DNA of 64,000 bases, from the NCBI RefSeq assembly GCF_000001735.4, contig NC_003076.8, positions 18,479,835-18,543,834 of the forward strand, written 5' to 3'. A program made the translations under genes and the position numbers. This document shows positions 21,756-38,956 of the stretch, in pieces. The DNA comes from Arabidopsis thaliana (taxonomy: Eukaryota; Streptophyta; Magnoliopsida; Brassicales; Brassicaceae). Below the pieces are notes generated by a model, which searched no databases, had not been told where the DNA came from, and saw nothing but the letters and a program-made list of their open reading frames with translations. Position 1 is the first letter of the stretch. Every line of letters begins with the position of its first letter.

Positions 21756-24034
21756 ATGGCTGCTCTACAATACTTGGAATCTCTGAAAAATACGCATCCA
21801 GAGCTCGGCGAATGGTACAATTCCCTTGCAGATCTGTATCAGAAAAAGCTCTGGCATCAACTCACCCTTAAGCTCGAACAGTTCATCGCTCTCGCTGTCT
21901 TTCAGGTACTTTTGCTTCTCCTCCGTAATACTAATTGGTTTCAATATCTATCTAGGTTTAGTAGTGGTCCTTGTGGATTTTAGGGTTCATAGATCTCGAC
22001 AAATATCGTAGAATCTGTGTTTTTACTTCCGAATAACACGAGTTAGAGATCCGTTTGGAAGATGATAGGGTTTTCTCGGATTAAGTTCTTCGAAGAAAGT
22101 TAGGTTTTAGGGTTTATAGATCAATTTTGATTGCTTCCAAGTTTTTGTGTCTGATCTTAACCTGTGTCATTGTTATAATATAATTTTTTTTCATTTCAGG
22201 CTGGTGATGCTTTGATTCAGTTCTATCACAATTTCATCACTGACTTTGAGACGAAGATCAATCTTCTGAAGCTTGCGCATTTTGCTGTGGTGGTCTCTCG
22301 ACAGTACTCTGAGAAAGAAGCTGCAGTTAGCTATCTTGAAAGCGTGATTGAGAAACTTAGAGCTACTAAAGAGCCTAGGATTACTGAACCAATCATTTAT
22401 ATTGAAACACAAAAAGCTTTATTCAAGCTTGAGCAAGGTGATCAGAAGGAGTGCAAAAAAATCTTGGACGATGGAAAGAGCTCTCTTGATAGTATGACTG
22501 ACATTGATCCATCAGTCTATGCCAACTTCTATTGGGTGTCTTCTCAGTACCATAAGTGCCGTCAAGAATTTTCTGATTTCTACAAAAGTGCTCTGCTTTA
22601 TCTTGCATACACGTCTGTGGAGGACCTTTCAGAATCGTTTAAGCTGGTATGCCCCTGTAATATTATGTACCTTGTTCTTATATTTTGTTCTTATGTTAAG
22701 TTTCCTGTTAGCGATAGTGGATAAGAGTATTCAGAAATTTGATGAAATTTAGAGGAAACTGAAGAAAAAAGTTGCGTACTAGTTAGCTTCCCTAGAGTCA
22801 CCGATCAAATTTTGCTAATGTCAGATCATATCTGTGTCTTTCAGGATTTGGCTTTCGATTTGTCACTATCAGCTCTACTTGGGGAGAACATCTATAACTT
22901 TGGGGAACTGTTAGCCCATCCCATTGTAAGTTTTCCTTCATCCTCGACATAAACTACTGTTATATTTTCTTGTGTAGATAAAAGGCTTCTTGTTGATCTT
23001 TAATTGCTTGGATTTACGATAGATACTGTTTGTGAGTTGAGACGGCTTCTAACTCTCATGTTATAGTTTTGCTTAGAATTGTAGATGGTTCTCTTACATG
23101 TAGCATTTCTCTGATGACAGTTGAAAAGTCTCCTTGGAACAAATGTGGAATGGCTCTACCACATTCTACAGGCATTCAACCATGGTGATTTAGTTCAGTA
23201 TCAAGAACTATGCCGTGTGCACAACGCATCCTTGATTGCTCAACCAGCACTTGTTGAGAACGAGAAGAAGCTTTTGGAAAAGATCAACATTCTCTGCCTT
23301 ATCGAGATCATCTTCAGGTAAACTTTTCTCTAGGCAATTGTACCTCACGCCGTTTCAATCAAAGAAATAAAATCATGTGCTAATACATTTGATTTTAAAC
23401 TCTACATCAGCCGACCCGCTGAAGATAGAACCATTCCTTTGAGCATCATCGCTGAGCGTACTAAACTTTCCATTGAAGATGTTGAGCACCTTCTCATGAA
23501 GAGCCTTTCTGTAAGTATTAGTATCTCCTTGCATTTTTCTCTCTTGTGTTCTTTTAGTACCCAAAAAACTCTGCAGCTTCCGGGTTAAAATCTGTTGTGG
23601 TGACCAAGGAAAGAGTTTGTCTGAGTGACCAACATAATGATACTGAACTACCTGTCATCTGATTAAGAACAACATAGTAAACATCACCATACGCATTGTA
23701 TCTCTAGGTTTATGTATTTGCAGTTGTCGTCTTATTGCGTAATTTTGTTATAGAACTCAAATGATCTTGACTGGTTTTGTTCCTGACTTAGACATAGAAT
23801 GATTGTGTATGCTTCTGTAGAATCTAAAGTGGAAAATGAATGATACAGGTGCATTTGATCGAGGGCATCATAGACCAAGTGAACGGAACAATTTATGTCT
23901 CATGGGCGCAACCGAGAGTACTAGGGATTCCACAGATCAAGGCTTTGAGGGATCAATTAGACAGTTGGGTTGACAAAGTTCACACCACTTTACTATCTGT
24001 TGAAGCCGAGACACCAGATCTTGTTGCAGCATAA
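21756..24034 (+). CDS. RPN9B: 26S proteasome lid subunit RPN9b
   Basis: Non-ATPase lid subunit of the 19S regulatory particle (PSMD13/Rpn9 family). Exons: 21756-21905, 22200-22646, 22845-22925, 23121-23317, 23411-23510 and 23849-24034, joining in frame to 386 aa, the full family length. The N-terminus MAALQYLESLKNTHPELGEW and the helical repeats of exon 2 are typical. The C-terminal PCI domain spans exons 4-6: IEIIFSRPAEDRTIPLSIIA, IEDVEHLLMKSLS, then VHLIEGIIDQVNGTIYVSW. PCI domains build the horseshoe of the lid. By gene order this is At5g45620, one of two RPN9 genes. A hAT element sits just upstream and probably occupies part of the proximal promoter. Confidence 0.96.
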
Positions 24035-24340
24035 GAGAAAAGAAAACCTTCTTCCTCCTTTTGAAGCTACTGAATGTAAAACACCATCTTCTCTGGGATT
24101 AGATTCAAGTTTTTTATTTCAGTCGTAGAAGAAATTACAATTGCTTTTTAATCTTTTGACTTCCATTTCAAGATGTCCGAAATTTCAGTTCTACATTTAG
24201 ACTATTTTCATACATTTTTTCTTAAAACATGTCCTTGACAATCATTCATTATTCACATAACCATAACAAGTCAATCAGTTTATAGAAAAAGTCATCTGAT
24301 AGGATCTAAACGTGGACTCACTCACTCTGAATAGTTGATT
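24035..24340. other. RPN9b 3' UTR and spacer
   Basis: Downstream of the RPN9b stop codon. No gene seen before the F-box/kelch relic. Confidence 0.5.
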
Positions 24341-24349
24341 TGAGCCTAA

Positions 24350-24714
24350 AATTTGGGGATTCTCGCGGCTTCTGGCACTGGTCTCCGATTACGTCACTTC
24401 CCGATGATTTCATCTTGGACTCATAGCGCGTATACCAAGATTCAATTCCCAACAATCTCACTCCTTTCAAGGCGTTTCCGATCATTGTTACGTTGCACAG
24501 AACATTGTCTCTATGCACTCCTCATAACCCTGAAACACGTCACTACCGTTGGTATATTCTTTCTCCGACGCAATGGCTTTATCCTTATCGCTTCTCTTCC
24601 TCCTATGCCTGCTCATGGAAGCTATATTGCTTTAGGTTCAAAAGATTTACGTTTTTAGATGGCGTTTATGATTCCGGTGTGACTTCGAGAGTGTTAACCA
24701 CTGTGGAGATGTGA
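24350..24714 (+). pseudogene. F-box/kelch-repeat gene relic
   Basis: Short plus-strand relic. One frame (24353-24658) reads FPTISLLSRRFRSLLRCTEH then CLYALL, resembling the end of an F-box (LSLVSKRFRSLL-x-S-x-E) and the following CLYVC motif of Arabidopsis F-box/kelch proteins. Downstream, LPPMPAHGSYIALGS resembles the first kelch blade (PLPAHWSSVVAVGS), and a second frame continues with FLDGVYDSGVTSRV. Frames shift and the rest of the kelch propeller is missing. This is my reading from family knowledge without a search. Arabidopsis has very many such genes and relics. Confidence 0.55.
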
Positions 24715-26080
24715 ATTCTAAGAAGTGAGAGTATATATGCGTGTGTCGTTGATGATGTATTGTACTACTAAATTTGTGCTCTAAACCATAACAGCTAGAC
24801 ATAATTCTAAATTTCATGTTATGGTAGGAAGATTGTTGATTTCATTGATCTAAAAGACTAAAAGTGAAAATGTATTATACTTTTGGTTTTGTGCATTGAG
24901 GGTCATCAGTTTAAGAAGCAAATGTGGACAAAAATTCTGCCATTCCATATCTCTTCATTATTAAAACTTTTCTAATTTTTTTATAACTAATATTTCAGAG
25001 TATGAAAATGAAATTCAAATTATTGTACACATTTAGGAATTCATATAAATAAATCAAATTACTAACGATTATAAAAAAAAAATCAATACAGAGTCGAATT
25101 TTTGAATGAATTCAAATATAATTGTCAATTAAAAAATAACTGTACTATCTCTAGATTTATTTATTCAACAGAACTTATAATTATAAGAATCCCGAAAGTA
25201 ATTTTTGTGATCAAAATGGCAGAAACCACATGGCCATGAGTCGTCTTGTCTGTACGATGATTCACTCTTTTTCTTATAAAATTTTGATTCTACATTATTG
25301 TCCCTTATTTTTTTGGCCTTTTGAATAATGAAGGTGAATTTATAAAAATACGCAAATCTTTAATGTTCAACATACATATATAGATTCAACTTGCCGGAAC
25401 AAATGTGTCGACCTTTACATTAAGAAAGAATTAATTAATTTTGACTTATCATATAGAATAAACCAATAATAATTATTATTTAATTTAGTCTATTTCATAA
25501 CGTATACAATACATTCTTTTCTTATTTTTTTTCCTTTAGAAAGACCAATTCATAGCTACTGCCAAATGCTGACTACTATTCAACCTTCATTGCTATGATA
25601 TGACTATCGATAATATGATAATAGAATTAACGAAAAATATGTCACAATATTTTGCTATGACTACATTACAATATTTTCTACAACTAGTAATAGAAAATTC
25701 TAACAAACACAGATTATAATTTTGTATATTCGAAACAATCTACCAATCAATTCACGATATAAACATATGCATTGTCAAAGTGATATGAATCAAACATTTT
25801 TACTGGTATGGAAGAAATTACAACACATATTTATGTCGTCGACAGTAATGAAAGAAACATAGGAGTTTGTCGCTTGTACATTATCGTTGCAACATCTTTA
25901 AACAAAGGATAAGTTAGAAAAGGAAACAGATGCAACCAAAATAGAACCTAATAGAGAACCCGAGTAAAAGGAAGGCCCGGCGAAAGAAAACTCCCAAACA
26001 GTTGATAAAATAAATAAAAACTTCCAACAGAACCGGTCAATTACTGAAATAAAACAAACTGAACCGGCCGGTTAAATAAA
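24715..26080. other. AT-rich intergenic
   Basis: No gene, RNA or clear transposon end recognised. The right end (25930-26080) is the probable 3' UTR of the S40-like gene. Confidence 0.5.
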
Positions 26081-26425
26081 TTAAGCTTCTAAAAAACCGG
26101 TCATCCTAAGAACGGAGTTCCGGTGACGGCTCAAGTCTCTTCCTTTTAAAGTACAAGCGGAAAACGCAATTTGCTCTTTCATTCGTCGTTCGATTATTAC
26201 ATGTGGAGGAGTCTTATCATCCTCCTCCTCCGTCGTGTCCCATTCCAAACATCGGAAATTATTCGTCGGAATTCTCACCGGAGATGTTTTCTCCGCCGTC
26301 TCATGCCGTCTTGTACCCTTCTTCTCGTCGTTTCTTGAGTTATAGAGTTTAGTATATCGGCTAGAAGTTGATATTTTGGATTGGTCGGAAAATATAATGT
26401 CGGATTCTTGAAATTCTTCTGACAT
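26081..26425 (-). CDS. S40-type senescence regulator (DUF584)
   Basis: Intronless 114-aa protein. The DUF584/S40 signature is in the second half: TPPHVIIERRMKEQIAFSAC, then TLKGRDLSRHRNSVLRMTGF with LEA at the C-terminus. The N-terminus is acidic and Ser-rich. S40 proteins are small nuclear or cytoplasmic proteins, first found as senescence- and stress-induced in barley; their biochemical role is unknown. By gene order this is At5g45630. The protein is at the short end for the family (often 130-200 aa) but starts and ends normally. Transcribed away from the subtilase cluster. Confidence 0.9.
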   Translation of the reverse strand: MSEEFQESDIIFSDQSKISTSSRYTKLYNSRNDEKKGTRRHETAEKTSPVRIPTNNFRCLEWDTTEEEDDKTPPHVIIERRMKEQIAFSACTLKGRDLSRHRNSVLRMTGFLEA

Positions 26426-27654
26426 TATTGTAATATCAAGAAATGTATATTTTTTCGAGAATACTAGTTGAAGTTAAAAGAGAGATGATATGATCAATGA
26501 GGATGGAGAAGAAAAGATAACAATGAAGAAAAGTGAAATTTATAGACCGATTGAGACACATATGTGGCAATAGAGAATCTAATGTCTTATATACACGTAA
26601 GATCTACGTATATAAATGTGACTGTATGTATGTGTAGATGTGTTTGAAAGTATACGTGTACGTATAAACAAATCGAGCTAGTATTTGCATATGATGATGT
26701 CATTAGGATATCTTTGGGGTGAAATACGTGGTAGCTTCATATGTTTCTTCATCATCACTCAAATTTTCGTTACCGTGTCTATTAATTATTTTGATTTTTT
26801 ATTTTATTTTTTTGATTTTATTCATTAGTTAGTATTAATGATTTCCATTGTATTTAAAAAGGAAAAACTATCCTAAGTTTACACTTTTTTACCATAAATA
26901 AATCATCACACATTGATTAACATTTTACACATATTGTTTGATTCATATATATTAGGTTATTTATGAACGAATTTTGTTTTAGTAGAATGACTGAAACATG
27001 ACCTATTATTTTACGAACTGAGAATCTTAATTATTAAAGAAGATCTGATCATCTGATTAATTGAGTATCTCCAACATCAAGAAAACCAGTAAATCACAAT
27101 GATTAAGAAATAAGCTGAGTCGGTAAAGCCACAAAACGCAAACAGAGCGGCGCGTCAGGAGGAAACGCATTTACGCGTTTTCATTCTCAACGTCACGCGT
27201 GTACGCGGTTACACGCTTAAATCCAAATTCTATCCACTCATATCCGCACACGTGTCATATTACAAGCTTAGGGCTCTTTCGTGCCACGGTTTTGGTTTTG
27301 TCCAACACAACACAACACAAGACTCGAGAGAGTCCCTTTCTTGTGCGTTAACGTGGCGTCGTTAACGGCATATTCTTTTATCTCATGAAACAGACAAATT
27401 ACGAGGCAAATTTGGGAAGTAGTAACACGTCATGTTGAAGATTGAAGAAGTTTCTTCGAATGTTGTAGAACCATATGGATCATTTTTGGCAGGTTTAGTG
27501 TTTCAAGCAATAAAATGTACATTGTATTATAACACCCTAGGCATTTTTTGAAACGAATGATATCCACCCTATTAAAATTCGAAAATACTAAAACCACCAA
27601 AATAAAAGAATAAAAACGACGAAAAACATTCTGAATAAGCAAACAAAAGAATAA
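26426..27654. promoter_or_regulatory. S40-like promoter and intergenic
   Basis: 26426-27000 is the upstream side of the S40-like gene. 27150-27350 is unusually rich in ACGT/CGCGT cores: ACGCGTTTTC, CACGCGTGTACGC and ACACGTGTCA (near 27250). These are typical bZIP/bHLH (ABRE, G-box) and CAMTA-type sites. Motifs are seen; any role is inference. Confidence 0.4.
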
Positions 27655-31782
<4,128 letters not shown>

Positions 31783-32434
31783 GGCCTTAGTTTTTTTGTT
31801 TTGTTTTGGTTTGGCCGAATGTCATAACCTTAATGATTTATAGATGTTTGATTGGCTACTTACATTCGACAGAGAGCATCAAATTTAAAAATGGTCCAAC
31901 CAAATTATAGGATTTTTGAGAAAAAAAGGATATATGCTAGTGTAAAAATAATTTTATCGAATTATTACACAGATTGCTGCTTCGAAAACAGATCATTTTA
32001 CGATGCTTTCATCGTCTTAAATTATTAACATGATCTACAAAAATCTATTTACCCTAATAGATTGGGGGGTATACATGAGTTATATATGCGTGTAGGAATA
32101 TTCTATACATTTCGCATTTAGGTATATTTAATAAATAAAAGAAAATTTTAGTTTGTTACGAGAATCTAGATATGGGTTTAATGGGATATATAATTTTATC
32201 GTTAATATACTTGCATGAAAAATCTTCAAATTCATAATTTTAATTGCACTCAAAAGTAAATTGGTGATTACTTGATTTCCAGAGCGACTTGATGTACTTC
32301 TGGTTTGGTTCGGTTTTGATTTTTGGTTTGAGTCCGGTTCAATGCTAGCTAGTTAAAAAAACTAACGTAGGAATACATACCACTAACATGTTGGTTTTGT
32401 GGTTCCGGTCCAGTCTCACTGTCTCATACCTGGT
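31783..32434. other. SBT5.5 upstream region
   Basis: AT-rich promoter-side sequence of SBT5.5. No further gene seen. Confidence 0.45.
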
Positions 32435-32441
32435 TTTTTTT

Positions 32442-33090
32442 CAAGGGAAACATGTCATTAAAATTCCCAATTTATAGAAACATTAATTTAAATTCTCAAT
32501 TTCAAAGAAGCAAAACAAATATTAAATTTTTATTGACTTTTCAAATAAATACTAAAATTTTGTTGACATGGTCATAGAGAACGTGATTTTAAAGGGTTAA
32601 ACATATCTCGTTAAGAGAGTTTATTTTCTGTTAACATGCATGTTAATTGAAAACAACAATATTTCCTATAACATAAAATCGACATCGTTTTGTGTTAACG
32701 ACTGAAAGAAATTCCTAAATTCAATCTTAGATCGAGCAAACTCAATTACCCTAAATCTTCATATAATTTGAAACTTGGAATTTTATTAGCAGTTACGATA
32801 AAACGATAGCATTTTATTATTAGTAGAATGATATTGTTTTCAATTAACGGATCTGCTAATTGAAAGTTTAACTATGTTAACAAGGTCTATTAACTATTTA
32901 ACATCATGTTTAATATGGCCAAATCAACAAAATTTTGGTATTTATTTAGAAAGACAACATAAATTTGATATTCATTTTGTTTCGTTAAGAATTGAAGATG
33001 TAAATCAACATTTTCAATAAATTTTAATGATATTTTTCCTGATTTTTTTAAGCGAACAAGGAGAGGATTTACGATTAGTCCCTTTGTTGT
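32442..33090. mobile_element. Foldback (long inverted repeat) element, probable TIR-MULE
   Basis: Two long imperfect inverted arms, about 32442-32715 and 32800-33065. Matching landmarks: TGTCATTAAAAT (left) with the complement of ATTTTAATGATAT (right); AAATAAATACTAAAATTTTG (32544) with the complement at about 32926-32948; and TTAATTGAAAACAACAATAT with the complement of GATATTGTTTTCAATTAA (32831-32848). No transposase. Long arms and GGAAA-type ends suggest a non-autonomous Mutator-like element; target duplications were not resolved. Confidence 0.65.
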
Positions 33091-33685
33091 TTGGCAAGGC
33101 CTAAAGCCCATCTTAAAATTCTTCTTTGTCGACGAGTCTAGTTACACCTAGTATAACAGATTGAAACAAAAACATAACAACGCTATCGTTCGTCTTTATG
33201 TTTCTTTTGTGAATAGTAAATAGTAAATAGTTAAGAGTGATAATCGTGTAATATGTTCTCAAAATGCATACATTGAAAACGCACGCAAAAATTTCTGCTA
33301 ATTGTATCCAAATTGTTGAAAAATATTTGATATGAATCTAAATTATGAGGAAATTTGCATCACTTCTTCTGTATGAAACTTTTGTTGATACCCATCGTGA
33401 TTAGCATCACTATTTCTTGGCATTTTTATATATTAATTTTGATTGTTAAATTACAAGTAATCATAGTGGTATGGCTTCTTGTTTGACTCAAACCAAGCCC
33501 ATGACCATGAGTCCACAAGTTCTTCTACCATCTTTTTTTTTTTCCTTCTACCATCTTCACAAGTAACAACGATGACATAAGGAGAGTCTATAGAGTGATC
33601 AGAAAAATATTTTCTATTTCTTTCACTTTGACCTCTATAACATCCAAACCGACTAATAAAACCATCCCAAATAAGCAAACAACAA
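33091..33685. other. Spacer between foldback element and SBT5.6 3' end
   Basis: Includes the probable 3' UTR of SBT5.6. A short T-run and AT-rich sequence only; nothing else recognised. Confidence 0.45.
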
Positions 33686-36600
33686 TCAAGCTAAGGAAAC
33701 AGCAATTGGACTCCTCACAACATGGACTTTATCTGTCCAACTAAACCATCCAAATTGGTATTGACCCTTTTCAGTCGCATTCATCACCTGGTTCTTCAGT
33801 GGTTTAATAACGATTTTAAACCGCTGCTTCTGACCAATCCGGTTAAAGGACAATATATTCGGTATAGCCTTAACCGAAATACCCGATGGCGGTTTAACGC
33901 TGAATAAGTATGTGCTTGTTGAGTTACCAGTTCCAACATTTGTAACTGTTCTTTTAACGGTCACCGTCTTCTTGAGATTCGGGACCGCGATTGACGGGTA
34001 ATTGTGATTATAACCGGGCGGAATTTTACTAGGACATTTGAATGTCGGGTCAATATTGGTGATGTTAACCGAGCAGCCATAGAGAAGGTAAGCTCGGTAT
34101 GATGCATCATAGACTAAACCGGGATCTGCAGCTTTTGTTGGTCTGAAATGTCCTGACCCAAGTGCAAATGGGTTTGCTGGTAAACCAGTAGTGTCTTGGA
34201 TCGGTTTCTTCTTGTCGTTAGTCATCCAAGCTAACCAAAAAAAATAAAATTAAACAAATATCAAAAAGACTTTATTTAAAAGATTTTGGTTTAGCTAAAC
34301 CGAACCAACAAAAAAAAACCATAGTTTGTTTTGTTTACCAGTGGTCATAAGAGCTGATCTTATAGCAGCGCTACTCCATTTGGGATGAATGGCTTTGAGA
34401 AGAGCAATTGCACCAGCGACATGAGGACAAGACATTGAAGTTCCTGAGTAGATGTTATAACCTGCAACTCTTTGATCTACTGACATTTTGCTCGGTGAAT
34501 CTGCTCCGCTCCATGCAGCCAGTATGTACAGTCCTGGGGCGGTTATATCCGGCTGTTAAAACCGCAAACGAATAAAACCGGTTAATTTCGGTTATGAGTC
34601 ATTTTGGTTTGGTTTTGAAGTTAACAGAAAAAAGAAAAAATTACCTTTAGAATGTTGGGGTCTACAACGTTTGGGCCGCGGCTAGAAAACCCGGTCATGG
34701 AAGGAGCTGCTTGGTATTTGTAAACCGTTTTCCCCGGTTTGATAAAAGCCTTCGGGTTTTTATCGGTTTTGATGTACTCCAGAATTTTATCGACCACGGT
34801 TGGGGTAACCCCGGCAGTCGGAACAAAATGAGAGTCTGAAGGAACTTCATTGCCGTTAGCTGCGATATTTCCGAGAATCATACCGGCTCCTCCAGCTCGT
34901 TTTACCTCCATGCCTTTACCGATTCTTGAACCGGCTCCTCTTAAACACAAGACCACTTTACCACTCACAAGCTCCGGTTTTAGTGAATTTGGTAAACATT
35001 GCCTTCAAAAAAAAAAACCAAAAAAAATTGGTAAGTCAAATATAAAATTAAATAAGTTAATTATCAAGTTTAGTTAAGTAAGCAATTCTTACGATGTCTC
35101 GTTCAATGCAATGCCGGGAACAACCACGTTAGAAGCGTAAACAAGAGGGGCAAATTTGTCCATTTTAAATGCCGTTATCGAATCCGTCTACATAACACAA
35201 AAGAAAAAGTGAAAAACTATATATTGTACACAAAAATGTAACACGTAACTGATTTTTTTCTCATAAGTGTTGGACTAGTTACCTTGATTGTATAGCCATT
35301 GCCAAGAACAAGACCGCCAACGAAAGCCCGATCAAGAGTACTAGCTCCGACAGTTATAATCCACGGTGCCAGATTCGACAAAGTTCCCGGCTTTGGCCCT
35401 GAATTCCCAGCGCTAGCAGCAACCACAATATTCCTCTTAACCGCATGCAACGCCCCCATCGCGATTCCATCTTGTGTAAATGGAAAAGGCTCGGTCGTTC
35501 CGATGGAAATGCTGATGACGTGAACGCCATCAGCGATGGCGTCATCGATCGCGGCAAGCATGTCCTCTTCTAGACAGATATTTCCTTCAACTTTTTCCGC
35601 ATTGGGCTTGGCCCAACAAGCTTTGTAAATAGCTAGACGAGCTAACGGTGCACCGCCCGATGCCGAGCCCTTGGCGAAACCGCCAAGTGCGGATGCACCG
35701 AGAACTCGACGGCCAACGGCAGTAGAAGCTGTGTGGGACCCATGTCCGTCGGGATCTCTTGGAGACAAGAAGTCTTTGTTTGCTGTAGCGTTGAACGCTC
35801 CGTAATATCTTTCGTACCCTTTCACGTAATACCTCGCTCCAATAATTTTCCTGTAATTTAGAGAAAACATCCATTAAGTTATAACTTATAACCGGTTCAT
35901 GGAATAATCAATCATTCATACAATGGTTAACTACAACAATAATTATTTTGTGTCAAATCCAAACTACTTTAATTTCTTATAATTTATTGAGAAAAACATC
36001 ATGACACACCGAAATTAGATAAGTATCCAACTTTAATCAAATCGCAATATTAAATTCAGTAGATATTACGAACTTTTTGTGTCCTTATAATGTATTTAGC
36101 ATGAAACAAAAATAACGAATATATGAGCAATTATTTATTAATGTGATAATTAGTGTTTTATACGTTTATATCATTGAATTCTTTATTTATGTCTTCAAAC
36201 ATTTGAGATGCCTTCAACAAAAAGATATAGACACGTAAACTCGGGCACACATTGATATAACAAACATGAAAATTGATGGTAAAAGAAACAAGTGAGAAGT
36301 CACGGGTGTACAATATTATCTAGAAAGAAGCAAATAAGTTTTTGTCCCTTACATATAACACCAAAGCTTGCATATACAATCAATTATCAAAGTTTCGGTT
36401 TCATGCATAAAAATAGCCAATATAAAGTCTTTTTAAAAAAAACAATTTCTTTGTATGGTTTTGATGGCAGGCTTACATAAGTGAACAGTTACAGTGGCTG
36501 CAGGATAATTCGATATATTTATAGTTTTATATTAGTAATATAATAAAAGAATAATGGTGGCTCGTGATTGATGATGATACGCAAGCTTAAAAGTTGGTGA

Positions 36601-38956
36601 TCAATTATCGCAACCGAACAAAACATTGAGACTGTGACTCAAAAACTATGCCTTCTATAGTTCTATGGGAATATTGCTAAATCTTGAAAAAGAAAAAAAA
36701 AATCTATGTTGTTTTGATTGGTTCAGAAATAACTTTACTTAATAAAAGGCAAAATAATTTTTTTTTTATATATAATAAATGAAATATGCAGTATTGTGGG
36801 ATTATAGACGTTGTGTAATTAAAAAATAGTATATTTTGATTATATTGAATGATGCATTATATATCCTGAATGTACTTACAATGATAAAAAAAATTATTAT
36901 GCCTGTATAATAAGATTGAATTATACAAAAAAAAACAAGATTGAATTATACAAATGATACTGTCGATGAGTGAGTGGAATGAAATTATTATCATATCAAT
37001 TGTATTGGCTATTTAAAGCCTATGGTTTCTATTATAACAGAAAACTTAAAAGTCGTTAAATAATTTCAGAATTCTGTCATTTCATTGATTATCAGTAAAA
37101 AATAAAATTAAACAAAAATTTTAGTCAAAAGTTACACTTTAATTCTACACAATTATTTAAATTTTGTTTACATAAAGAGTTTTAATGATCAATATAGAAC
37201 AATATATCACATCATCGTATAGAAAAAGAAGATTCTCGCAGCAAGCATGAGGTTCTTTGGATCTTTGCTAAAGAACCAAAGCTGATATGGACGTATAGTT
37301 TACTTTTAATCTATTTCGGACCTTTAATTCATACATATATATGGTTTGTGTGTGTGTATGTGTTTTGGCTAAAATTTGTATTTTTGGTTTTATATGTTTG
37401 GCATTTTTGGTTTTAAATATCTGACCAATTCAAATCATAGAATTTCTATTAAAATTTGCATTTTCTTAGAAAAAAGGGAAACATGTCTTACCGGTTACAG
37501 TGAGAAGAGTTAAAGGCAACTCCGGTTTGGCAGATTCCTTTCCATGATTTTGGAACTGGTCCCATTCCTTTGTCATTGAAACTCTTTGATTCTGGCCACA
37601 CACCTATTATTTTAAACAAATCATTATCTCAATAATGACGGATTAATATAATAATGAGATGAACCTAACGATTCCAAAAGATAAATTAGTACTACAAAAA
37701 GTTCCTTCAACCTTGAATTCTTGACCATAACGCAACTCTTTTTCTCTAGTCACGTAATAATTCAACTATCAACGTTGGAGTTAGGTCCATTTAAGTTTGG
37801 TGTACGTTTTCATCAAAAAGAAACACTCATTATTCTCAGAATCCAACAATATATTATTTTAACATTAAACTAATCTTATGGCTATTATCTCGGCGCTATT
37901 ATGTGTGTGCGTGAAGGAAACAGAAGACAGAGGAAAATTCAAATGAAAGGATAACACAAAAGTTTACATGAGTTACACAGTTTTATTTTTTCCATTCATC
38001 TTATCCTAATTTCATTAACGGAAAAAAACGCATTAGCCAAAAAAAATATATTTATTTACATAATTTAATAAAAAGGTTATGGTTATTTAGTTTAGAATAT
38101 TCCAACAGAAAGTCAGAAACTCAAAAAAAAAACCTATTTTCTATTTTTTAACAAACAGAAAACAATAATTAGTAGAGACAGCTTAACTTACCACTGTCGA
38201 GAACACCGACGATGATTCCATCACCATGCTTTGCCTTCTTCAAAAAATTTCTTCCCACACGAAACCGATCATCGGCATCATTTTTTCGACGTGGAACATC
38301 ACTGTCGGTTTCTTCCTCCTCCAATCCTACAAATTCCCATGACCGTGTCGTATGTGCTTCATATTTTCTTGGATGGCTCTTGAATACTGAAACAACCTCT
38401 GCTAATTCTGTTTTCATAAAAAAAAAGACAAATTTGGTTTTAGTTAATACTTAATACCTTTTCATTCATAACAAAATATCAAAAGGGTTTCATTCCAAAT
38501 TTGTTTTCTTTACTTACTTTCTAGTTTAGAGGCTTGGTCAGGGGTTAGCTCAGCCGCGAAGCCATTGATGCTATGTTTGTAGCTATACAAGAGCGATGCT
38601 CTAGCGTCTTCTTCGGATTCTTTAACCGATTGAAGATAAGAATGATGATGTTCTTCAATTTCATGAAAGGCTTTATCACCTTTATGTTCTCCAAAATAGA
38701 CAATATACACCTACCAACACAAAAAAAAAGATTTTATGAAAATGTCAGGAATTGATTAAGAATTAAGGACATCAGAATGGAGCAGCCCCATATGGTAACA
38801 AATATATGCACAATTGGAATTAAGAATCAGTGAACATTAAAGTGTAGAATGATTATTTTGACTCTAAACAGAAATAGGAACCTGTTTTTCTTCAGCACAT
38901 GAGGCTAAGAGGGGAATGAGAAAGAGGAGAGGGAAGAGAGAAGTAAGCTTCTTCAT
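33686..38956 (-). CDS. SBT5.6: Subtilisin-like serine protease SBT5.6
   Basis: Secreted S8 subtilase with all expected parts. It starts at 38956 ([20 protein letters not shown], signal peptide); the next exon (about 38710-38510) holds the inhibitor I9 propeptide ([15 protein letters not shown] to [20 protein letters not shown]). Catalytic Asp is in IIVGVLDSG (38190 region), His in DGHGSHTAS (about 35745), oxyanion Asn in AASAGNSGP (about 35400) and Ser in [12 protein letters not shown] (about 34430). The PA domain lies between Asn and Ser ([11 protein letters not shown] near 34955). The C-terminal fibronectin-III-like domain ends [17 protein letters not shown] at 33686. No frame break found. 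Introns are many; one of about 1.6 kb separates the exon at about 37490-37605 from that ending at 35851. It is tandem and in the same orientation as SBT5.5, clearly by duplication. By gene order this is At5g45650; substrate unknown. Confidence 0.93.

Noticed and set aside
26979-27400. Possible gene near the ACGT-rich stretch
   Set aside because: Only promoter-type motifs; no open frame or exon pattern.
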